This document shows positions 55,602-62,914 of a stretch of 64,000 bases of DNA, in pieces (the stretch's first letter is position 1; the number at the start of each line of letters is the position of its first letter). The translations under genes and the position numbers were made by a program. The DNA is from Sinomicrobium oceani (GTDB lineage Bacteria > Bacteroidota > Bacteroidia > Flavobacteriales > Flavobacteriaceae), in contig NZ_FPJE01000003.1 in assembly GCF_900119185.1 (NCBI RefSeq), positions 124,001 to 188,000 on the forward strand. Direction: 5' to 3'. The notes beneath the pieces are model-generated. The model had not been told where the DNA came from. It did not search any database and was given only the letters and a program-made list of their open reading frames with translations.

Positions 55602-56420
55602 TTATTTGAGACCCTTAAAGATATCTGTAATTTCCGGATTGTCGGATGCTATACCCAGGTCATAGGCGCTTTGGCCAACCGCAAAAAAATCCGGGTCGAA
55701 AATCCCGTCTTTATTACAAGGTAAAAAGGCTTCTTTCTTCCGGACTTCCAGTTCGCCCTGGATATGATCTATGTCTTTTTCGGAACCACCAAAAAATTGC
55801 CGTTCCTGTAATATCCACCAGAGGAGAGTGACATTGCATTCCTTGTAAAGATCAAAATGTAACCGTTCTACCAGGACCTTCAATGTTTGATAAGAGGGAT
55901 AATAATCTGGGGAAGTCCCCTGTATGACCTCAGTAATTTTTTCCGGATCCGGATTTGCTCCTTTATCTATTAATAGTTCTATAATCTCCGAATCCACATT
56001 CAGGATAGATTCCAGTAACAAATTATCCAATAATTCCTGCTTAGCATTTCCTTTATAATTTTCAAGCAAAAATTCCAATATTGGTTTTGAGGTTATATAG
56101 CCATCGCCACTCCCATCTCTTTGTACCAGCATTAAAATGTCTTCCCCATTGATCTCTGCCCCGTCACGAAATACATTTTTTATTTGTTGTAAAAGCTTTT
56201 TTTCTTTAACCGGATCAATGGCAAACTGATCGCCTTGATATTCTCCCAAATGCAACGAAGCCTGAATTAAACCGGATAAGGAGTCCTGTTCTATAATATT
56301 CCCGGATTTTACAGGTTCCATTGTCTGAATTTCCCTGCTATTTGTCCTCCCGGGTTTTCCGTGGCAGCCTGTGGCCCATAAAAACAATACAAACAACAAT
56401 CCTATATTATATATCCTCAT
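55602..56420 (-). CDS. Ankyrin-like lipoprotein of the VgrG island
   Basis: 272 residues with a lipoprotein signal (FVLFLWATGC, Cys19). The mature part has ankyrin-like units: NVDSEIIELLIDKGANPDPEKI and GQSAYDLGIASDNPEITDIFKG. It starts 5 bases after the acidic repeat protein gene and ends 38 bases before the MORN protein gene, so the three are one transcription unit. A periplasmic immunity role is plausible but unproven. Confidence 0.75.
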   Translation of the reverse strand: MRIYNIGLLFVLFLWATGCHGKPGRTNSREIQTMEPVKSGNIIEQDSLSGLIQASLHLGEYQGDQFAIDPVKEKKLLQQIKNVFRDGAEINGEDILMLVQRDGSGDGYITSKPILEFLLENYKGNAKQELLDNLLLESILNVDSEIIELLIDKGANPDPEKITEVIQGTSPDYYPSYQTLKVLVERLHFDLYKECNVTLLWWILQERQFFGGSEKDIDHIQGELEVRKKEAFLPCNKDGIFDPDFFAVGQSAYDLGIASDNPEITDIFKGLK

Positions 56421-56425
56421 ATCCG

Positions 56426-57724
56426 CTAATTTTGTTCTTCTGTTACTGCTTCTTCAGCCACTTCTCCTTCGGTTTCCGAAGAAATCCCGAGTATATGGTC
56501 CACATCGGGCAGGGGGTCAAGTTTTATCCAGGCTTTGTATTCCACTTCGATATCTGTGGGCTCTTCCATTTTTATTTTGGCATCCGAGCTGTCCGTATTA
56601 TCACTAAACCCTCTCCTTTCATATATTCCCTTTAACTCAGGAATCTTTTCTTCTACCCAGGTATTTACCGCGTGATATTTGTTCTTATAAACGGAATATC
56701 CCGTAGCATTATTGACATAGCCTCCACTTTCTGTTTTTACACCGTGGCAGCCTCTCATATCCTTGGATTTCCAGGGATCAAACGAGGAAGCATCACGTTT
56801 GTTTGTAGTAATGGTGTTTTCCCCTACTTCTATATCCCTCTGCGTTAAGAATATCATATCACCATTCTTGTGTTCATTTGCTTCGGAAATATCCTGGGCA
56901 TTATCCCCGCTTCCGGTTGTCCTGGGAAGATTGGAGCTGTAATCTGCTTCGGGAAGAACAATACGATATCGGTAGGATAGCCTGTTCCCGGAACCACCTG
57001 TCTTAAACATTAACTGGTAGTAATCCGGTTGTCCGTGCTTTCCTGTTGGGGGCAGGCAGGAACCGGTCCTGAAATATGTCCTGTTTGCATGGGTAGCCCC
57101 ACCGGAATGACGGGCAAAATAGAGGTACTCGCTCTCCGCCTGGCTTTTATTGTTATTAGCCAGATCTTCTTCCAGTTTTTCTTTGGCCTTACCTATACCG
57201 TCCCCTTTATATATATAGGCTTTATAGATCGGAAAAGTAGTTTTGTCTTTATTGGCTCCTGAACTGTTTTTCTTAGCGTAAAAGGTACCGTCTTCATCAT
57301 ACCCTTCAATATCATTATAATACCCCACATCCGGCTGCATTTTAGCTGTTCCTTTGTGAGTGGCACCTTCCGTTGCACTTTCATAACGGGGTTCGTCCAA
57401 TTTTTTATGGGTTGCCCCTTCTGTAGCAGGAACATAGCTATCTCCCTGCAACTTATATGTAGCTTCTTCAGAAGAAGCAAGTTCATATTCAATTTTGATA
57501 TGGGTAGCATCCTGGGAAGTTGCCTGCCAGTCGATCTCAATATCAGTGGCAATTTCATCGGTGATCCAGATAACCACTTCCTTAACAACAACTTCTTCCG
57601 TAGCTACCTCTTCCTGATCGTCATAGACAAAAGAGTTGTAATTAATACTATTTGCCGGCGCATCGATAAAATCCGATGCTGATTCCTGGCCGCGCATGGC
57701 GTTAGACATTTCTTCTTCTTCCAT
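56426..57724 (-). CDS. Acidic ATH(K)-repeat protein of the VgrG island, possible effector
   Basis: 432 residues, no signal peptide, strongly acidic. The N-terminal part has degenerate repeats of about 20 residues ending EATYK or GATHK (SQDATHIKIEY, SEEATYKLQGD, TEGATHKKLDE, TEGATHKGTAK, with a later SGGATHANR). The C-terminal part (about 190-400) has no recognised motif; RGCHGVKTESGGYVNN and VNTWVEEKIPELKGIYERRGF look like a compact domain. It is followed directly by two immunity-like genes, so it could be a secreted effector. Not recognised as a known family. Confidence 0.65.
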   Translation of the reverse strand: MEEEEMSNAMRGQESASDFIDAPANSINYNSFVYDDQEEVATEEVVVKEVVIWITDEIATDIEIDWQATSQDATHIKIEYELASSEEATYKLQGDSYVPATEGATHKKLDEPRYESATEGATHKGTAKMQPDVGYYNDIEGYDEDGTFYAKKNSSGANKDKTTFPIYKAYIYKGDGIGKAKEKLEEDLANNNKSQAESEYLYFARHSGGATHANRTYFRTGSCLPPTGKHGQPDYYQLMFKTGGSGNRLSYRYRIVLPEADYSSNLPRTTGSGDNAQDISEANEHKNGDMIFLTQRDIEVGENTITTNKRDASSFDPWKSKDMRGCHGVKTESGGYVNNATGYSVYKNKYHAVNTWVEEKIPELKGIYERRGFSDNTDSSDAKIKMEEPTDIEVEYKAWIKLDPLPDVDHILGISSETEGEVAEEAVTEEQN

Positions 57725-57965
57725 CGGCTTACAGGTTTACAAATAATACATTGAACAACACTATTGTCCTGTTAAAACTTGAAACACGACACATATATTA
57801 CTGATTATAAATACAATATACATATTTTAAAAATAAACGGACTTAAATTTTTCTTTGATGATTATTTGCCAAAATTCAAAATTCCTATTTTGTAAACCAC
57901 TTAAAATCAAATACATTTATAAGTCCAATCGACCTGAATATTAATTATCTGATTTTTATGGGACA
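57725..57965. other. AT-rich gap inside the VgrG island
   Basis: 240 bases without a recognisable gene, separating the effector/immunity set 57966-60226 from the set 54115-57724. It probably contains a promoter for the latter, but no clear motif pair was found. Confidence 0.4.
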
Positions 57966-58268
57966 CTAGTGATTGAACAAAATGAATAAAAGAAAAACAG
58001 CGGTGTATACAATAAAATACTTATCTTGAATTCTCTTCCGCAGGGAATTTATCCCAAACCATAGCCCCACTACAATCCATAAACACATAATGCTCACACT
58101 CATAATATATAATTCCTGGGTTCTATAATAAACAGGCATGGCTTCGCTTCCAAAATGGTACTTTTCCGGGGTATTTAATGCTTCTATAATATCTAATATC
58201 ACGATCAATAAAAACAAGATCAATATACTGCTTGTCATAATATAGATTATTTTCCTTACCATGTTCAT
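57966..58268 (-). CDS. Small membrane protein (three predicted segments) in the effector cassette
   Basis: 100 residues with hydrophobic segments at about 8-28, 52-72 and 83-99. No family recognised. It starts 12 bases after the candidate immunity lipoprotein in the same direction and shares its low GC, so it came with that cassette. It may be a second immunity factor or a membrane partner. Confidence 0.68.
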   Translation of the reverse strand: MNMVRKIIYIMTSSILILFLLIVILDIIEALNTPEKYHFGSEAMPVYYRTQELYIMSVSIMCLWIVVGLWFGINSLRKRIQDKYFIVYTAVFLLFILFNH

Positions 58269-58280
58269 ATATTAATTCCG

Positions 58281-58739
58281 TTAATTTGGACAGTCAATTT
58301 CTACGGGATATTCTTTCCACTCATCTGGGTTATTGTGTGTTTTTATTTTAAATTCCCAGTAATATTCTTCACTATTCCCTGTTTTTTGAAAGACAGCAAT
58401 AATATCATCCAAGTGGTCGGCTACTACATAATCACCAAAATAGCTATGATTCTCTTTATAATTTTTTGACATATTCCAAGACTCTTTGTAGAAAATTCTC
58501 ATTAACCAAACAGAGTCTTTTTTAATTTGGCAAAGATTAATGGTAGTATCATTATATTGTGATATTAAATTGGCCAATGAATCTATATTTTTGGGAGGGT
58601 TTGATATTACAATATATTCATTAATACTTTTATTATGACTATATTCTTTTCCTATTTCAGTCAATGGAAAAAATTCAGCCTTTTTATTGCAACTAGCACA
58701 GATTAAAAATAAAATTAAATAAAGATGATTTTTGTTCAT
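58281..58739 (-). CDS. Lipoprotein, candidate immunity protein to the DUF3289-like effector
   Basis: 152 residues with a lipobox (LILFLICASC, Cys17). The mature region has no recognised domain. The gene starts 2 bases after the effector stop codon, the tightest gap in the island, and has the same very low GC. Effector followed at once by a small exported protein is the usual layout of T6SS effector-immunity pairs. A lipoprotein would protect the periplasm, which suggests the effector acts there. Function is inferred from context. Confidence 0.72.
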   Translation of the reverse strand: MNKNHLYLILFLICASCNKKAEFFPLTEIGKEYSHNKSINEYIVISNPPKNIDSLANLISQYNDTTINLCQIKKDSVWLMRIFYKESWNMSKNYKENHSYFGDYVVADHLDDIIAVFQKTGNSEEYYWEFKIKTHNNPDEWKEYPVEIDCPN

Positions 58740-58741
58740 GT

Positions 58742-60226
58742 CTAATAAAATCCGTTAAACGTTTTTTCAAATTCCATTTTAGTGATAAAGGGTTTGTAAT
58801 TCCTCAAATGTTGTAATACAAACCAAGCTCTAAAACCTACCATATAATAATATTTCTTTTCTAAATCAGGCTCATCCAAACCAAAATGATCGTATAAGGT
58901 AACTTTATAAGTTGCCTTAAAGTTTTTTCCTTTCTCTTCAAATTTGGTTAAGGAAACCTCATAAGCCCAGGTATCATTGACTAAAATGGTCAATCCTTTT
59001 TTACCACTCCAACCATCCTCATTATATTTAAAACGAGGGTGTCCATAATTCATGTCGTATGTTCTGGGTCTATCTCCATCGTTGCCATTATAAAACTTAT
59101 GTTGAATTTGTCCTATTACTCCATTATCTTTTTTTAGCCTTTCTACAATCAGTTTTTCCATCTCTTTACAAAAACGTTTAGTAGAAGGGTGTTCCTCGGC
59201 GTATTTGGTTAAAATGGGATTGCTAAACTCCGTTCCTGTATTTCCTTCAAAATGTGCTATCATTTTTAAAGCTACACCCTTTAATTCTCCCCAGGCAAAG
59301 ATGTCTTTTATCATGTTTTCAAAAGCAATCCAAAGCCTTTCATCACTAAAATTCATAGTGTTTCTCATCATCCACCCATAATTCTCAATTCGTTCTTTAG
59401 AGTAGATAGAATGACCGGTATTGAGATTTATACCGTCGCCATAACACATATCATCCGCTATTATAAATGTGTCATTTTTATATTGTCTTCCCTTGAGTTT
59501 GTATTTATCTATAAAAATGGGAAAATCAATGATTTTGGTACGTACGCTTACCGACCCATCAGGGTTTTCAATATAAGGAATCACATCAACTTCCTTACCT
59601 ATGTGATTCTCTACATTAAATTTTAGTCGCAGGTTATCTCCCGTGCTTTTCAGATGCCATATTTTTCCGTCAACGCGAAACGCCCATTTAATACTTGTTT
59701 TATCTACTTCTCCTTCATCTACATTATATCCCGTCACTTTATATTCACCCGAAGAATTAAAGGGCACTTGGGAAGGACCTCCTACGGAAACAACCTTATG
59801 CTCATCATTTTCTTCAATTTCACTTTCGGTTGCCGTTTGCCCGCTATCTGTTATTTCTATTTTTTGATTGCTATGGGGCACACAATAATTCCGGGACTCC
59901 ATCACTATTGCGGGAGCATCCTGTACGGTGATAGATGCTGGTTTGTCCCATCCTTTCAGCTGGATGACACTTTTACAGGGGGGCTTTTTATCTCCGTATT
60001 TACTGTGATTACAGACCCCGTCAAAGACCAGGTTTTGGGCCCCGTTAGTATCGTTGATATTAGCCCAAAGCATGTCCTGCAATTTCAGGTTATTGGAAGT
60101 GACCCTGAGCTTGCCTTCCGGTTTGCTGCATAAATCGCATTTTATACGGGCGCCGTTCATAACGAACTTTTTACCTTCGGGCGGGGTCTTCTTATTTTTC
60201 TTTTCTTCACCAGCCATAGTATTCAT
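58742..60226 (-). CDS. PAAR-like (DUF4280) protein with C-terminal DUF3289-like effector domain
   Basis: 494 residues. The N-terminal about 125 residues are a DUF4280-type PAAR-like spike cap with Cys at 30, 33, 72, 84 and 115 (IKCDLC, CNHSKYGDKKPPCKSVI). A linker of about 120 residues follows. From about 245 onwards it resembles DUF3289: MNYGHPRFKYNEDGWSGKKG, DHFGLDEPDLEKK and FRAWFVLQHLRNYKPFITKMEF. The 3' half is much more AT-rich than the 5' half (27% versus 50% GC in 60-base samples). It is transcribed 36 bases after vgrG, so VgrG probably carries it. An alternative ATG is at 60217. Confidence 0.83.
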   Translation of the reverse strand: MNTMAGEEKKNKKTPPEGKKFVMNGARIKCDLCSKPEGKLRVTSNNLKLQDMLWANINDTNGAQNLVFDGVCNHSKYGDKKPPCKSVIQLKGWDKPASITVQDAPAIVMESRNYCVPHSNQKIEITDSGQTATESEIEENDEHKVVSVGGPSQVPFNSSGEYKVTGYNVDEGEVDKTSIKWAFRVDGKIWHLKSTGDNLRLKFNVENHIGKEVDVIPYIENPDGSVSVRTKIIDFPIFIDKYKLKGRQYKNDTFIIADDMCYGDGINLNTGHSIYSKERIENYGWMMRNTMNFSDERLWIAFENMIKDIFAWGELKGVALKMIAHFEGNTGTEFSNPILTKYAEEHPSTKRFCKEMEKLIVERLKKDNGVIGQIQHKFYNGNDGDRPRTYDMNYGHPRFKYNEDGWSGKKGLTILVNDTWAYEVSLTKFEEKGKNFKATYKVTLYDHFGLDEPDLEKKYYYMVGFRAWFVLQHLRNYKPFITKMEFEKTFNGFY

Positions 60227-60262
60227 TTTACTGTGCTTGGATAAATTTCCGGTGACGTATCC

Positions 60263-62044
60263 CTATCCTTTGCTTACTTTGACATCACTGCCTCCCTGGA
60301 AGGTGGCCAACCCTGCACCTTTGATGTTCATGTCACCACTCAGGGTGACCATAGTGGCTTCGGATGAGCTTTGCTCAAAGGTCTCGGACACCTGAACCGT
60401 TTTATTCCCGGAAATGATCTCCAGGGTATTGGTCGTGGTAACCGAATAGTCTTTTGAAATGCTCTCCGTCTTGTTGTTTCCAACCTGAACATTCATGTCT
60501 TCCTGAATATTGAGGAGCAGGTTCCTGGCATTCAGGGTCATGGTCTCATTGGCCGTAATATCTATGTTATTACCAGCCGTATCTATAAAAATAGTATTTT
60601 TATTCTTATCGGTTATTGTGATACTTTCCGCCCCATTAGTATCATCCAGCTTAATGACATGCCCGCTACGGGTATGGATGACTTTCAGGTCATTGTCTGC
60701 CGTGGCATAGCCGCTTATTTGATTGCCATTGTACATCGTCCCAGTCACATAGGGTTTTTCGGCATTGCCGCCTTCAAAGGCCACTAGAACTTCTTCTCCT
60801 ACTTCCGGAATAAAATAGAAGCCTTTACTACTTCCTCCATAGGACTGTACCATCCGTATCCAGGTGCTTTCATAATCCCAGTGGAATTTCACCTTTACCC
60901 GCCCCAAACCTTTAGGGTCGTTGTTGTCAGTGACCACGGCAGGTTGGGTTTCTGCAGTTCTTACTGTATGGAAAGGATCGGTATAGTGAGGCACGGCCAT
61001 ATCTGCCGGGATGGCATCAAAATGGCAACGGTAATCCCCTACGGCTTGGGAGTTGTGGGTGGCCCTGATGACCAAAAATTCGCTTTGGACACCATTCTTT
61101 ATAATGGTCACAGTCCCTCCGATCTGTAATGGAGTGTCACTTGCCCCGGAATAGATCACCGTATTGGCTTCACTGGATTTCTGAAGGAGTTTTTGCATTT
61201 CCTGTAATTCCCGGTCATTATTGATATGGGCTGCATATTGATAATTCCGGTTTTGACGGTTATGTACATTTTTGGAAGACTTGTCCAGGGCATTTTGGGC
61301 AAACAAGCTGCGGCTGTTTTGTTCGGGGCTGTATTTTTGTTCGGTCAGTGCTTGTGCGTTTTCATAATCATACCCTTTTAAACTCACCTTATGGGACAGG
61401 ATATTACTACCTGGGATAAAATGATGTAGGTTTACCTTGTCTACCAATTTGGTAGTATAGGATTGCAGCTTTCCGAATTGCAGCCGCTCTCCGTTATAGT
61501 AGAACCATTCGCCATAACGCCGGGCCATACGCCGCATAAATGCAAAATCCGTTTCGTTGTATTGCACTACATACGCCGGGGTATCCGGGTATTTGGAGCT
61601 GATATTTTCCGGTTGTAGTTCCTGTGGAACATCTCGTATGGCATCATAGATAATATCTGATAGCGGCTTTTCTATAAAGGTCTGGCTTTGGGGAATATCA
61701 TCCAGCATCACGGTAAGGCTTTTGCCCTGGATGATATACCCGGTAGATTCAGAAGGGTGCATTTGGGTGATGACCCCCAGGAATTTAATCTCCTCACCTT
61801 TCAGGTTTTTTAGTTTTATAATAACCCTGCTCCCGTGATATTCCTGGATAACTCCGGCCTGTTCCCGGAAATCCTCGATTGGCGCTTCACTATACCGCCA
61901 GAAAAAGCTGAAATCATGGTGAGCAGCCAGGCTTTGGGATAGGGAAAGGTTTTTGTATTCTGCACGGCGCTCAAAGCCTTCGATCTGTATGGTTACCTTT
62001 TCGATAAGGCTTTTGGTCATTTGGTTGAGTGTTGAGTTCATCAT
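60263..62044 (-). CDS. vgrG: Type VI secretion tip protein VgrG (TssI)
   Basis: 593 residues. The N-terminal gp27-like part contains YVVQYNETDFAFMRRMARRYGEWFYYNGE (in part: NETDFAFMRRMARRYGEWFY), followed by the gp5 OB-type region DPKGLGRVKVKFHWDYES and WIRMVQSYGG, GEEVLVAFEGGNAEKPYVTGTMYNG (in part), then the beta-helix needle with repeated T/N-I strands. This is the puncturing tip of a Bacteroidota T6SS (subtype iii). Sheath, baseplate and ClpV genes are not in the window, so this is an accessory vgrG island or the edge of a larger cluster. Confidence 0.93.
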   Translation of the reverse strand: MMNSTLNQMTKSLIEKVTIQIEGFERRAEYKNLSLSQSLAAHHDFSFFWRYSEAPIEDFREQAGVIQEYHGSRVIIKLKNLKGEEIKFLGVITQMHPSESTGYIIQGKSLTVMLDDIPQSQTFIEKPLSDIIYDAIRDVPQELQPENISSKYPDTPAYVVQYNETDFAFMRRMARRYGEWFYYNGERLQFGKLQSYTTKLVDKVNLHHFIPGSNILSHKVSLKGYDYENAQALTEQKYSPEQNSRSLFAQNALDKSSKNVHNRQNRNYQYAAHINNDRELQEMQKLLQKSSEANTVIYSGASDTPLQIGGTVTIIKNGVQSEFLVIRATHNSQAVGDYRCHFDAIPADMAVPHYTDPFHTVRTAETQPAVVTDNNDPKGLGRVKVKFHWDYESTWIRMVQSYGGSSKGFYFIPEVGEEVLVAFEGGNAEKPYVTGTMYNGNQISGYATADNDLKVIHTRSGHVIKLDDTNGAESITITDKNKNTIFIDTAGNNIDITANETMTLNARNLLLNIQEDMNVQVGNNKTESISKDYSVTTTNTLEIISGNKTVQVSETFEQSSSEATMVTLSGDMNIKGAGLATFQGGSDVKVSKG

Positions 62045-62062
62045 TGCCGTTGTTTTTAGTTT

Positions 62063-62458
62063 TTACATCTTTTGCGGGTCGTTAAGCATTTTCTTAAGTT
62101 CTTTTCGCAAATCTGCAAGTTTATCTTCGATCTCTTCTGGTGTCAACTTGCTTTTTACTTCTTCACAGGCTGCCAGGAAATCCATAACATTCTTTTTATT
62201 CTTGCCCCAATCCAAAAACTGGCTTCCGGCACATTCACTTTTAATGGTTGCTGTTCCATCGTTGATCTCCAGGTTTACTTCTTCAATCCACGAGCGCCAG
62301 GAAAATTTGGTACGGGCGATAAATCCTGTTTCATCAATGAAAAGCACTTTCCAACCGAGGTCAAATACTGTTTCGATGGCTACGATCAAAAAGTATTCGT
62401 CTTTCATGTCGCCGATTTGAATCTCCTGAATGTGTTTTGGAGGGAATCCGAATGCCAT
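62063..62458 (-). CDS. Conserved T6SS-associated small protein, function unknown
   Basis: 131 residues, no signal peptide. MAFGFPPKHIQEIQI, FIARTKFSWRSWIEEVNL and SECAGSQFLDWGKNKKNV form a domain I associate with T6SS-linked genes in Bacteroidota, sometimes fused to membrane proteins. It has a charged helical tail. It lies 18 bases upstream of vgrG in the same direction and may assist tip loading; inference from context. Confidence 0.72.
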   Translation of the reverse strand: MAFGFPPKHIQEIQIGDMKDEYFLIVAIETVFDLGWKVLFIDETGFIARTKFSWRSWIEEVNLEINDGTATIKSECAGSQFLDWGKNKKNVMDFLAACEEVKSKLTPEEIEDKLADLRKELKKMLNDPQKM

Positions 62459-62477
62459 GTGTTATTGTTTTTGTCGT

Positions 62478-62912
62478 TTATACGTAATTAGGGTTGCTAA
62501 TCGTTACAAACCAAACGCCCAAAGCAAATAACCCTATACTTCCTAAAAAATACACTAATAAATACAGAAACCCTCTTTTACCTTGTTTTTTGCTTTCCCC
62601 TTCAAATTCGGCAACAATCCGTTTCCATTTCTTTTTATAGATAAAAAGCAGGTATGTTATGATCATAAAGAGTATTGCAAATAGACCTACCTCTATTTTA
62701 CTGCTTCCGGTTATATATTCTCCCCATATATCTATTCCTGAAACTATACTTGTTAACCCTATAAGGAAGCCAAATTGAAACAGCACCGTAATAAACATTA
62801 TATATTCCGCTGCTAAATGAGGGATGTCACTTACCTTTGAAAAAAGGTTGTATGACTTAAAGTACATATACCTGTAAAACCAGGGGGGGTGTATCCTTTC
62901 TAACCAGTTCAT
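62478..62912 (-). CDS. Small membrane protein of the VgrG island
   Basis: 144 residues with about three hydrophobic segments (about 38-60, 77-91, 117-137) and a basic middle. No family recognised. It begins 2 bases after the stop of the large gene at the right edge, a gap as tight as the effector-immunity pair further down. It is therefore a candidate immunity protein for that gene. The DNA is AT-rich. Confidence 0.7.
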   Translation of the reverse strand: MNWLERIHPPWFYRYMYFKSYNLFSKVSDIPHLAAEYIMFITVLFQFGFLIGLTSIVSGIDIWGEYITGSSKIEVGLFAILFMIITYLLFIYKKKWKRIVAEFEGESKKQGKRGFLYLLVYFLGSIGLFALGVWFVTISNPNYV

Positions 62913-62914
62913 AA

